Below, in pieces: positions 8,330-16,589 of a DNA stretch of 64,000 nucleotides; the stretch's first letter is position 1; every line of letters begins with the position of its first letter. The stretch comes from Pedobacter planticolens (GTDB lineage: Bacteria > Bacteroidota > Bacteroidia > Sphingobacteriales > Sphingobacteriaceae): positions 1,860,001 to 1,924,000 of the forward strand of contig NZ_WNXD01000001.1 in the NCBI RefSeq assembly GCF_014172375.1, given 5' to 3'. The translations under genes and the position numbers were made by a program. The notes beneath the pieces are model-generated. The model was not told the DNA's origin. It ran no database searches and was given only the letters and a program-made list of their open reading frames with translations.

Positions 8330-8698
8330 ATGAGAGAGTTAACAAAAGCGGAAGAACAGGTAATGCTTATCCTTTGGGAAATGAAGGAAGGCTTGGTTAA
8401 AGATGTGATTGATAAAATGGAACCTCTTAAACCTGCCTATAATACGGTATCGACTGTAATTAGGGTATTGGAAGGGAAAGGTTTTATTTCGCACAACGCA
8501 ATTGGCAATACACATATCTATTTTCCGCTTATTAGCGAAGAACAATACAAGCATTTTGCATTTGATAAGGTGATGAATAATTACTTTGAAAATAACTATC
8601 AGAGTTTAGTATCCTTTTTAGTGAAAGAAAAAAATATGGATATGGAAGAACTTGATGAATTAATTGCATTGGCAGAAAAACTTAAAAACAAGAAATAA
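8330..8698 (+). CDS. BlaI/MecI/CopY family repressor
   Basis: A 122-residue winged-helix regulator. The N-terminal half (TKAEEQVMLILWEMKEGLVKDVID then YNTVSTVIRVLEGKGFI) is the typical BlaI/MecI DNA-binding domain, and the C-terminal helices form the dimer interface (residues about 75-120). The gene overlaps the following M56 protease gene by one base (TAATG), so the two are translated together. In staphylococcal BlaI-BlaR1 the protease inactivates the repressor on sensing a signal; here the signal is unknown and no beta-lactamase is present nearby. The upstream dyads at 8261-8299 are likely its operator. Confidence 0.92.
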   Translation: MRELTKAEEQVMLILWEMKEGLVKDVIDKMEPLKPAYNTVSTVIRVLEGKGFISHNAIGNTHIYFPLISEEQYKHFAFDKVMNNYFENNYQSLVSFLVKEKNMDMEELDELIALAEKLKNKK

Positions 8699-10674
8699 TG
8701 GATTGGTTATATTATTTGCTCGAAGCAAATCTGTACTTGCTTATTTTTTACGGATTTTACCGTTTGTTTTTGCAAAACGAAACATTTTATAACAGCAATC
8801 GCTATTTTTTGCTGTTAAGTAGTGTAACGGCTTTTACATTACCTATACTACAATTAGGTTTTCTAAAACCTACACCGATAATAAATAACATTCTGTTTCC
8901 ACCACCAATACCGTATGGTGAAGAAATTGTTACAGCAATACCAACTACTACCCCAGCAGTAGAAACATTCAATTTCACAGACTACCTCTATCCTATTTAC
9001 CTGTTTATCGTACTTTGTTTTGCGCTCAAATTAATTTTTAGCCTTTCAAAAATAATTAGCATTTGGTTAAAGGCTAAAAAAGCCAAGACTGGAAATGTTA
9101 CACTAATAGAATTGAATGAACAAACAACAGCTTTTTCATTTTTCAATCTTTTATTTATTCATCCGCATCTGGCAGAAAAAGAAACTGTTTTAAATCACGA
9201 AATGGTGCATATAAAACAGAAACATAGTTTAGATATCTTATTCTTTGAAGTTTTACAGATGATTTGCTGGTTCAATCCGATTATCTATTTCATTAAAAAA
9301 GACATTAAACTGTTGCACGAGTACATTGCTGATGAGTTGAGCACTAATTCTGGTTTACAAAAACACGAATATGCGATGTTCCTCATCGAAAACTCTTTTG
9401 GCATTGTACCCACCCCTCTTACAAATCAAATTTTCAATCAATCAATATTAAAAAGGAGAATTAACATGTTAAACAAAAAAAGAACGGCAGGCTGGGCTAG
9501 GCTCAGGTTGCTGCTAGCGCTCCCCTTAGTCGGAGCAATGCTTTGTGCCTCTACAATGGCATTTACAAAAGATTATGGTTATGTAGATTTGCTTCCGGAG
9601 AAAAGTAAAGCTGTAGCGCCAGTCCAAGAAAATCCAACAGTAAAAGACATCAAAAAACAAAATCCAAAGGTTCAAAACATTAAAAGAGATCAAGTTAAAT
9701 TTCCGCCACCGATAGTTATGCTTTATTCTAAGGATAAGTTTTATGTACGATATGGTAGAGACAAAACAACAGGAAAACCTGTTTTGCGTGAACGAAAATA
9801 TATTTTAATTAATGGAAAAGCAGTAAAGGACATCACAACCTTTTATGGTGTTTATAATGCTGATAATGTAAAATATTTTGCCAAAAATGAGGCAATTGCT
9901 AAATATGGTGTAAATGGCCAATATGGTGCAGTTGAAATTACGGGAAAAGATATTAAATACTTTACTCAAATAACATTACCACCTCCTCCACCTAAGCAAG
10001 ACCAAATTAAATTCCCTCCACCAATTGTAAAGCCTGATGGAAAAAATGTGAAAAGACCACCTGCAGTTGAGCCACCTCCACCAGGTTACAAACCTAAAAC
10101 AGATCAAATTAAGTTTCCTCCACCTGTTGTGATGCCAGATAATCAAACAAGTTTTCATCCAAGAAATGCATATAAACACGATGGAAAAACATATATCCCA
10201 ATCGAGGTTGATAAAAGATATATTGTAATTAATGGAGAAGCTGTAAAGGACAATAGTAAATTTTGGGGTGTTACAAATACAGAAACCATAACTTTCTTAA
10301 GTGTAAATCAAGCCATGAAAGTTTATGGAAATGATGGGAAAAATGGAGCTGTTGAAATTACAGGAGCAAATATTAAATATTCAGCAGCCTTAACTGGAGC
10401 TCCACCGTTTTATGGAAAACTAACGTTAAATCGTTCTGCTGGAGATTTATTGAAAATTCCAGATTCTGATGCTGCTCTAAAAACTTTAACAGTTTACAAT
10501 AGCAAAAATGCAATTGTTTACAACACTACTGATTATTCAGATAATTGGGATGGAAAAACCGGGAATTATCAGAAAAATGATGGTGTAAAAATTCCCGCAG
10601 GAATTTACACTTACTTTATGAAAATTGATGGTAAACCATTCGCCAACAAAAGAGGACAAATCACTATTAAATAA
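8698..10674 (+). CDS. M56 (BlaR1-like) membrane peptidase with plug-like repeats and CHU_C-like end
   Basis: A 658-residue inner-membrane metalloprotease sensor. Membrane segments lie near residues 5-23, 37-55, 97-118 and 265-288. The zinc site HEMVH is at 167-171, with a downstream HEYIADE (207-213) offering the third ligand. After the last membrane segment there are three near-identical proline motifs (DQIKFPPPIV type) and two repeats ending YGxxGxxGAVEITG, resembling degenerate TonB-receptor plug pieces. The last 75 residues look like a gliding-motility C-terminal (CHU_C) domain, with NWDGKTGN and IPAGIYTYFMKIDG. It is coupled to the BlaI-like gene and its stop directly abuts that of convergent rsmG. 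Confidence 0.88.
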   Translation: MDWLYYLLEANLYLLIFYGFYRLFLQNETFYNSNRYFLLLSSVTAFTLPILQLGFLKPTPIINNILFPPPIPYGEEIVTAIPTTTPAVETFNFTDYLYPIYLFIVLCFALKLIFSLSKIISIWLKAKKAKTGNVTLIELNEQTTAFSFFNLLFIHPHLAEKETVLNHEMVHIKQKHSLDILFFEVLQMICWFNPIIYFIKKDIKLLHEYIADELSTNSGLQKHEYAMFLIENSFGIVPTPLTNQIFNQSILKRRINMLNKKRTAGWARLRLLLALPLVGAMLCASTMAFTKDYGYVDLLPEKSKAVAPVQENPTVKDIKKQNPKVQNIKRDQVKFPPPIVMLYSKDKFYVRYGRDKTTGKPVLRERKYILINGKAVKDITTFYGVYNADNVKYFAKNEAIAKYGVNGQYGAVEITGKDIKYFTQITLPPPPPKQDQIKFPPPIVKPDGKNVKRPPAVEPPPPGYKPKTDQIKFPPPVVMPDNQTSFHPRNAYKHDGKTYIPIEVDKRYIVINGEAVKDNSKFWGVTNTETITFLSVNQAMKVYGNDGKNGAVEITGANIKYSAALTGAPPFYGKLTLNRSAGDLLKIPDSDAALKTLTVYNSKNAIVYNTTDYSDNWDGKTGNYQKNDGVKIPAGIYTYFMKIDGKPFANKRGQITIK

Positions 10675-11310
10675 CTATTGTGGTATATAAACCACAAACT
10701 TAGTATCAAAAAATTCCTCCTCAAAATAAGCTGAAAGCGGATACAACTCTGCTTTCAGTTTACTTTCTTTAATCTCTTCAGTTAAATCACCTCCTTTTAA
10801 ATAGAGAATCCCATTTGATATGGCATTCTTATTTTCTTTGGCAAACTTTCCACGTATCCATGGATAAAAATCTATTAAACGAGTAACCGCCCTAGAAACC
10901 ACAAAATTATACTTATCGGTTATTTGCTCTGCTCTTAAATGGCTTGCTTTTACGTTCTGCAAACCTAAAGCTGCAGCAACTTCTGTAACTACTTTAATCT
11001 TTTTTCCAATAGAATCTACCAAATGGAAATCAGTTTCTGGAAATAAAATAGCTAAGGGAATACCTGGAAAACCACCTCCAGTACCTACATCTAAAACCCT
11101 CTCACCTGCTTTAAAGCTGCAAAATTTAGCAATAGCTAATGAATGTAAAATATGGCGTTCATATAACTCATCAATATCTTTTCTAGAAATAACATTGATT
11201 TGCGCATTCCAAAAACTATACAAATCGTATAATTGCGCAAACTGAGCAATTTGCTGTGCTGTTAAATCTTTAAAGTATTTTAAAATGATATCAGGTTTAA
11301 TTTCAGACAT
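10675..11310 (-). CDS. rsmG: 16S rRNA (guanine(527)-N7)-methyltransferase RsmG
   Basis: Methylates G527 of 16S rRNA using SAM; 211 residues, normal for RsmG/GidB. The SAM-binding loop VLDVGTGGGFPGIPLA is at 72-87, preceded by the family-typical ERHILHSLAIAKF at 51-63 and followed by VDSIGKKIKVV and VVSRAVTRL. It follows the glycosyltransferase gene on the same strand with a 39-base gap made of the ATGAACTAATGAACC repeat. There is no gap at all between its stop and that of the convergent M56 gene. Confidence 0.96.
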   Translation of the reverse strand: MSEIKPDIILKYFKDLTAQQIAQFAQLYDLYSFWNAQINVISRKDIDELYERHILHSLAIAKFCSFKAGERVLDVGTGGGFPGIPLAILFPETDFHLVDSIGKKIKVVTEVAAALGLQNVKASHLRAEQITDKYNFVVSRAVTRLIDFYPWIRGKFAKENKNAISNGILYLKGGDLTEEIKESKLKAELYPLSAYFEEEFFDTKFVVYIPQ

Positions 11311-11349
11311 AATGAGATGAACTAATGAACCAATAAGCTAATGAACCAA

Positions 11350-12471
11350 CTATTTCCACTGTACTTTTTTAACAAATATAGATAGAATGGCATTAAACAC
11401 TAAAAAAACAAATAAAATGATATCTAATATGGGAAACCACCAGCTTAATTCGCCATAATTTAAACGTTTTAATAAGCGAGGATAAATGAAACTTCTAATG
11501 AAAATACTTAATGCAAATACACCTAAAGCGATATAAAGAGTTTCAGGAAAACATAACAATGCAATACCAAAGACATAAAACAAAAACTGAACAATAATCT
11601 GCAAGGAAAGTATAAACTGATGTTTCGATTTGTAAAGTTTACCCGCACCAAAATGTCTTTTCTTTTGTCTTAAATACTCAATAAATGTGGCTTTAGGCTC
11701 ACTCCAAACTTGAGTTTCTTTATTAATTCTGATTTTTGTATTGCTCCTATTTGCATTTGCATTTACGAAAAGATCATCATCCCCCGATGGGATATGCATG
11801 TGCGCTGCAAAACCTTTACTTTTAAAGAATAGTGATTTTTTGTACGCCATATTTCGACCTACGCCCATGTACGGCATTCCTTTTAGGGCAAATGAAAGAT
11901 AATTTACCGCGGTAAAAAATGTTTCGAAACGAATTAAGCTATTTAACAATCCTCGTTTTTTAAAATATGGAGAATAACCTAATACTATTTCTATGGTCTC
12001 ATCTTCAGGTTGTTGCATACCCATTAACCAATTTGGCGAAGCTGGTTCACAATCTGCATCGGTAAAAACCAACCATTCATAACTTGCAGCCTTAATTCCC
12101 ATTGTTACTGCAAATTTTTTACCCGCAATAAATTTTTCTCCATCAGCAACAGAAACTACTTTAAGCCTCTCATATTTCTTTGCAAACTCTTTTAAAATGT
12201 CGGCTGTGCCATCCCAAGAACGGTCATTAACTACAATAACCTCAAAATTTGGATAATCTTGTTGAAGAATAGTTGGTAAATATGTTTTTAAGTTTTCTGC
12301 TTCATTACGGGCACAAATAACCACACTAATGGGATTTTTAGCCTCTTCAGGAATAGAATCAACCTTAACCAAAGCCAATTTCAAATGAACAAACAAGCTA
12401 AAATAAAGCTGAACAAGAAAGCAAAAAGCTAATGCGCCGAGTAGGCAAATCTCTAATAAATTTAATTCCAC
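11350..12471 (-). CDS. family 2 glycosyltransferase, membrane bound
   Basis: A 373-residue GT2 enzyme with one N-terminal membrane segment (residues about 6-28), a GT-A domain (PISVVICARNEAENL at 47-61, VNDRSWDGT at 81-89, metal-binding FTDADCEP at 136-143), and three C-terminal membrane segments (about 285-310, 312-330, 345-368). GDDDLFVNANA and KKRHFGAGKLYK occupy the acceptor and QxxRW-like region, where the usual QxxRW is replaced by QKKRHFG. It probably elongates a cell-surface glycan or modifies a lipid; the substrate cannot be read from sequence. Operon with rsmG is likely. Confidence 0.87.
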   Translation of the reverse strand: MELNLLEICLLGALAFCFLVQLYFSLFVHLKLALVKVDSIPEEAKNPISVVICARNEAENLKTYLPTILQQDYPNFEVIVVNDRSWDGTADILKEFAKKYERLKVVSVADGEKFIAGKKFAVTMGIKAASYEWLVFTDADCEPASPNWLMGMQQPEDETIEIVLGYSPYFKKRGLLNSLIRFETFFTAVNYLSFALKGMPYMGVGRNMAYKKSLFFKSKGFAAHMHIPSGDDDLFVNANANRSNTKIRINKETQVWSEPKATFIEYLRQKKRHFGAGKLYKSKHQFILSLQIIVQFLFYVFGIALLCFPETLYIALGVFALSIFIRSFIYPRLLKRLNYGELSWWFPILDIILFVFLVFNAILSIFVKKVQWK

Positions 12472-12539
12472 GATGTATTTTTGAAAGCTAGCAAATCTCT
12501 CATTTTTAATCTGTAATGTGGCTTTATGTTGATAATTTT

Positions 12540-12618
12540 TTGTTATTCATCATTCGTTGTTCGTTATTCGTCTTCATCTGTGCAATAAACAACGAGGAAC
12601 GAGAAACGAATAACGATT
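12540..12618. repeat. TTCGTTATTCGT / ACGAATAACG imperfect palindrome
   Basis: The left half (GTTATTCATCATTCGTTGTTCGTTATTCG) is roughly complementary to the right half (AACAACGAGGAACGAGAAACGAATAACG). The element sits between the divergent glycosyltransferase and tgt genes, just before the tgt -7 box. Confidence 0.55.
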
Positions 12619-12626
12619 ATTCTTGC

Positions 12627-12634
12627 TATTTTTG
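12627..12634 (+). promoter_or_regulatory. candidate -7 promoter box for tgt
   Basis: TATTTTTG fits TAnnTTTG and ends 28 bases before the tgt ATG. No good -33 element is seen. Confidence 0.4.
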
Positions 12635-12662
12635 ACAGATTTTTGAAGAGGATATAACACAT

Positions 12663-13793
12663 ATGAAATTTACTTTACAGGCTAACGACCCATTATCAAA
12701 AGCCAGAGCAGGAACAGTTACAACTGCGCATGGCGATATTAAGACACCAATTTTTATGCCTGTAGGTACTGCCGGAACTGTAAAAGCGGTACACCAAAGA
12801 GAATTAAAAGAAGACATTAAAGCGCAGATAATTTTAGGAAACACCTATCATTTATACCTCAGACCAGGGTTAGATATTATAGAACCAGCAGGTGGTTTAC
12901 ATAAGTTTATTGGCTGGGATAAACCTATTTTAACCGATAGCGGTGGTTATCAGGTGTATTCTTTAAGCAAAGTGCGTAAAATTAAAGAAGAAGGCGTTAC
13001 TTTTCGTTCACATATAGATGGTTCAAAACATTTGTTTACACCAGAATATGCAATGGATATTCAGCGTACAATTGGCGCAGATATTATTATGGCTTTCGAT
13101 GAATGTACGCCATATCCTTGCGATTATAAGTACGCCGCCAACTCTATTAACATGACTCACAGATGGTTAAAGCGTTGCTGCCATCGTTTTGATACGACTG
13201 AACCGAAATATGGATTTGATCAAACGCTTTTCCCTATTGTACAAGGTTCAGTTTATAAAGATTTACGTGTAAAATCTGCTGAATTTATAGCTTCAATGGG
13301 TCGTGAAGGGAATGCAATTGGCGGTTTATCTGTTGGTGAACCAGCCGAAGAAATGTACGGAATGACGGAAGTTGTATGCGATATTTTACCTGCGGATAAG
13401 CCCAGATATTTAATGGGTGTTGGTACGCCAATTAATATTTTAGAGAATATTGCGCTTGGTGTAGATATGTTTGATTGCGTAATGCCAACTAGAAATGCTC
13501 GTAACGGAATGCTTTTTACCCGAAACGGGATGATTAACATTACCAACAAAAAATGGGCGAATGATTTTTCACCAATTGATGCTGAAAGTGATTTACATGC
13601 AGATCAAGTATATTCTAAGGCTTATTTAAGACACTTAATGCACTCTAAAGAAATGCTGGGCTCACAAATTGCTACGCTCCATAATCTGCATTTTTATTTA
13701 TGGTTAGTGAATGAAGCTCGAGAAAAAATCATTTCAGGAGAGTTTTACGCTTGGAAGAATAAAATGGTGACTATATTAGGTAATAAATTGTAA
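12663..13793 (+). CDS. tgt: queuine/preQ1 tRNA-ribosyltransferase
   Basis: Exchanges guanine-34 for preQ1 in GUN-anticodon tRNAs; 376 residues. Seen: the substrate-site TDSGGYQVYSL at 91-101, IVQGSVY, LSVGEP, and the catalytic stretch GVDMFDCVMPTRNARNG beginning at 266, which holds the nucleophilic Asp. The usual zinc motif CxCxxC is absent: the aligned residues are Ser309, Leu311 and Asp314, while the fourth ligand His340 (ATLHNLHFY) remains. The rest of the C-terminal region (YSKAYLRHL) is well kept, so this is not a decayed gene. It directly abuts lptF/G (TAA then ATG) and probably heads that operon. Confidence 0.95.
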   Translation: MKFTLQANDPLSKARAGTVTTAHGDIKTPIFMPVGTAGTVKAVHQRELKEDIKAQIILGNTYHLYLRPGLDIIEPAGGLHKFIGWDKPILTDSGGYQVYSLSKVRKIKEEGVTFRSHIDGSKHLFTPEYAMDIQRTIGADIIMAFDECTPYPCDYKYAANSINMTHRWLKRCCHRFDTTEPKYGFDQTLFPIVQGSVYKDLRVKSAEFIASMGREGNAIGGLSVGEPAEEMYGMTEVVCDILPADKPRYLMGVGTPINILENIALGVDMFDCVMPTRNARNGMLFTRNGMINITNKKWANDFSPIDAESDLHADQVYSKAYLRHLMHSKEMLGSQIATLHNLHFYLWLVNEAREKIISGEFYAWKNKMVTILGNKL

Positions 13794-14897
13794 ATGAATT
13801 ACATCAAGCAGCGGTTAAAGATTATTGATAGCTTTATTATAGGCAAATACTTAGGCACATTTGTGTATACCTTGGTTTTGTTTGTAATTATCATTGTGAT
13901 ATTTGATCTTTCTGAAAAATTGGATGATTTTTTGGAAAAGGATATGACGATTTGGGAAACCATTACTCAATATTATGCGGGTTCTATTCCGTTTTATGTA
14001 AACATGCTGTCGCCGTTGATTAATTTTATTGCGGTTATATTTTTTACGGCTAAAATGGCCGATCAAACTGAGATTGTACCTATTTTAAGTGGAGGAGTAA
14101 GTTTTAATCGCTTTTTAAGACCTTATTTTATCTCTGCATTTATCATTTTCTCTGTTAATTTATTGTCGAATTTATACATCCTCCCTTATACCAATAGGAT
14201 TAAAAATAAGTTTGAAAACGAGGTAGTGGATAAGGATAAAGCCTATACGAAGACGAATATCCACATGAAAATTGATAAGAATACTTATATCTATATTGAA
14301 AGTTTTGATAATAAAACGAATATAGGCTATCGTTTTTCTTTGGATAAATTTAATGGCGATATCCTTAAGAAAAAGTTAGTGGCTGATCAAATTGCGTATG
14401 ATTCCGTTAAAAAAGTATGGAAATTAAGCAATTATACAGTTAGAAATGTAGATGGGCTTAAGGAATCAATGGTTTACGGGTCTACTTTACAAAAAGACAC
14501 TATTTTAGATATGAAACCCGATGATTTTTCTGTTTATTCGAACGTTTTCGAAAGCATGAGCGGAAAAGAATTATCAGATAAGATTAAAAAAGAACGAACT
14601 AGAGGCTCTGGTATCATGAGCGATTTGTTGTTTGAACAATATAAACGATGGTTTCAGCCTTTATCAGCTTTTATATTAACCTTAATTGGCGTAGCGCTAT
14701 CCTCTCGTAAAGTGCGTGGCGGCGTAGGTTTACCACTCGGAATAGGCATTATTTTGAGTTTCGCCTACATTGTTTTTAATCAATTTGCTAAGATGTTTTC
14801 TACAAAAGGCGGTTTATCTCCATTATTAGCCGTATTGCTACCCACCATATTCTTTGGTCTTTTAGGGTTGTATTTACTTAGAAGAGCTCCAAAATAA
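13794..14897 (+). CDS. LptF/LptG family LPS-export permease
   Basis: A 367-residue inner-membrane permease of the YjgP/YjgQ family, part of the LptB2FG ABC exporter that extracts LPS from the inner membrane. Three membrane segments lie at the N-terminus (about 20-42, 65-90, 100-125), followed by a periplasmic jellyroll-like domain (about 140-270) and three more segments at the C-terminus. SGGVSFNRFLRPYFI is the typical cytoplasmic coupling segment. Its ATG follows the tgt stop without a gap. Bacteroidota often carry one LptF/G-like gene here; F or G cannot be told apart with confidence. Confidence 0.9.
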   Translation: MNYIKQRLKIIDSFIIGKYLGTFVYTLVLFVIIIVIFDLSEKLDDFLEKDMTIWETITQYYAGSIPFYVNMLSPLINFIAVIFFTAKMADQTEIVPILSGGVSFNRFLRPYFISAFIIFSVNLLSNLYILPYTNRIKNKFENEVVDKDKAYTKTNIHMKIDKNTYIYIESFDNKTNIGYRFSLDKFNGDILKKKLVADQIAYDSVKKVWKLSNYTVRNVDGLKESMVYGSTLQKDTILDMKPDDFSVYSNVFESMSGKELSDKIKKERTRGSGIMSDLLFEQYKRWFQPLSAFILTLIGVALSSRKVRGGVGLPLGIGIILSFAYIVFNQFAKMFSTKGGLSPLLAVLLPTIFFGLLGLYLLRRAPK

Positions 14898-14898
14898 G

Positions 14899-15792
14899 AT
14901 GAAAACTGATGTCAAACCCAACGAAAACAGAAATCTCCTTATACTACACCTAACCGTTTTTATTTGGGGATTTACAGGCATTCTAGGCGCATTAATTTCT
15001 ATAGATGCGGTACAAATGGTCTGGTATCGTGTTTTAATAGCTAGCATAAGCCTATTCGCTTATTTTATGCTGAGCAAAACCAGTATTAAAATAAGCAGAA
15101 AACAATTTCTCCAGTTTTTCTTTACAGGAAGCATTGTTGCTTTGCATTGGATTTTCTTTTTCCATTCTATTAAAGTAGCTAATGTATCGGTTAGCTTAAT
15201 CTGTTTATCATCTGTAACCTTGTTTATTGCAATTTTAGAGCCTATTATTAAAAAACAAAACATTTCTAAAGGCGATATCTTCGTCGGTTTATTAATCATT
15301 TTAGGCATTTACCTTATCTTTAAATTTGAAACTAAATACACCGTAGGGATAATTTTCGGACTTTGTTCTGCAGTAGCAGCAAGCTTCTTTTCTACCATAA
15401 ATTCAACATTAGTACAGAAAACAAGTCCGAGCATAATAGGCTTTTACGAAATGGCTGGTGCATTTTTCTGGATTACCGTCTATCGTTTATTTGATAATAG
15501 CTTATTAACTGAAAGCTTCAATTTAAGCGCAATGGATTGGTTTTATCTCATCGTTTTAGGTACCGTTTGTACAGCTTTAGCTTATGTAGCTGGTGTAGGT
15601 GTAATGCGTACCTTATCTGCCTTTAGAGTGGCATTAATTACCAATTTAGAACCTGTATATGGCATTGCTTTAGCCTTTCTTTTGTTTGGAAGTAAAGAAC
15701 ATATGACTTCTGGTTTTTACTTAGGTTCGCTGTTAATTTTGGCTGCAGTGTTCTTGTATCCGATCTATAAAAAGCGCAAAAATCAGAGTTAA
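14899..15792 (+). CDS. EamA/DMT family transporter
   Basis: A 297-residue protein with ten predicted membrane segments arranged as two EamA repeats (residues about 10-140 and 150-290). Typical signatures are the helix with FIWGFTGILG near the N-terminus, and GTVCTALAYVAGVGVMRTLSAFRVALITNLEPVYG in the second repeat. It starts one base after the lptF/G stop, so it shares the tgt transcript. Such proteins export or import small metabolites; the substrate is unknown. Confidence 0.88.
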   Translation: MKTDVKPNENRNLLILHLTVFIWGFTGILGALISIDAVQMVWYRVLIASISLFAYFMLSKTSIKISRKQFLQFFFTGSIVALHWIFFFHSIKVANVSVSLICLSSVTLFIAILEPIIKKQNISKGDIFVGLLIILGIYLIFKFETKYTVGIIFGLCSAVAASFFSTINSTLVQKTSPSIIGFYEMAGAFFWITVYRLFDNSLLTESFNLSAMDWFYLIVLGTVCTALAYVAGVGVMRTLSAFRVALITNLEPVYGIALAFLLFGSKEHMTSGFYLGSLLILAAVFLYPIYKKRKNQS

Positions 15793-15842
15793 TAGCTGCC
15801 TCGATTCGATTATTTCAATTAAAATAAGTTCTCCTCTACGCA

Positions 15843-15930
15843 CTCGTCATTCCCAACTCGATTGGGAATCGTAATGCAATAAGAGGCTTTTTTACGCATT
15901 ACGATTCCCGTTTTCACGGGAATGACGAGC
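15843..15930. repeat. CGTCATTCCC mirror element
   Basis: Two imperfect hairpins (CATTCCCAACTCGATTGGGAAT and ATTCCCGTTTTCACGGGAAT) placed head to head around ATGCAATAAGAGGC..GCAT. The ends are CTCGTCATTCCC and GGGAATGACGAG. Related copies lie at 15962-16049, 28715-28833, 32473-32509, 32704-32740 and 58425-58510. Confidence 0.8.
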
Positions 15931-15961
15931 AGGAATCAAAGCTACCTACCTCAACTCAATG

Positions 15962-16049
15962 CATCATTCCTAACATGATTGGAAACCCTAATACAATAAG
16001 AGGCTTTTTTTTACGCTTTACGATTCCCGTTTTCACGGGAATGACGAGC
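15962..16049. repeat. CGTCATTCCC mirror element, diverged copy
   Basis: The right half is nearly identical to the copy ending at 15930, including AATAAGAGGC and the hairpin TTCCCGTTTTCACGGGAA. The left half has decayed (CATCATTCCTAACATGATTGGAAA). Confidence 0.75.
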
Positions 16050-16589
16050 AAAAATCAAAGCTGATAACCCAACTCCTACTAGGGTAGGGGATACGATTTT
16101 CACATCAAAAACAAGGCTTAAAAACAGCTCATTTCTCCTTACAATTTCACTCCTAAAAACGGATAGAAAAGTAATCCATTCCCTCTCTTATTTACCTCCT
16201 AAATCTGGAGTGTAAAAGAGGTGTAAAAGCATCTATAAAACCCTTGATATTTACCTTATTTCCTTCACAAAATCGTGTTATTCTATTTCGTTTTAACTAA
16301 CAAAAATGCATACATCTTTAAAAAGTAGCAGAAAATTTTTGCTTTAAAATCAACATAAATAGTGTATCTTAACATCAACAAATTACGGAGATAGCACATA
16401 AGATGAAAATCTCCGTTTAACGCTCTTAATCACTTAATTTTTACATAAATAGTAGTTAATAGTGTTAATTATATAAAACACATAATAAATTAAAAATCAA
16501 TACATTAAAATATTTAACATAAAGTAATAAATAATTTAAAGTAAGGATTTAAAAAATTATAAAACTAACAATTTTAGCATCATCCTTAA

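Larger units (their letters stand above)
15793..16589. other. 0.8-kb gene-free stretch with two mirror repeats and an A/T-rich leader
   Basis: No reading frame of note. The first third holds two copies of the CGTCATTCCC element. From about 16300 the sequence is very A/T rich and leads to the gene at 16590. A short stem (ACGGAGAT..ATCTCCGT, about 16385-16415) could be a leader hairpin; its function is unknown. Confidence 0.6.
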
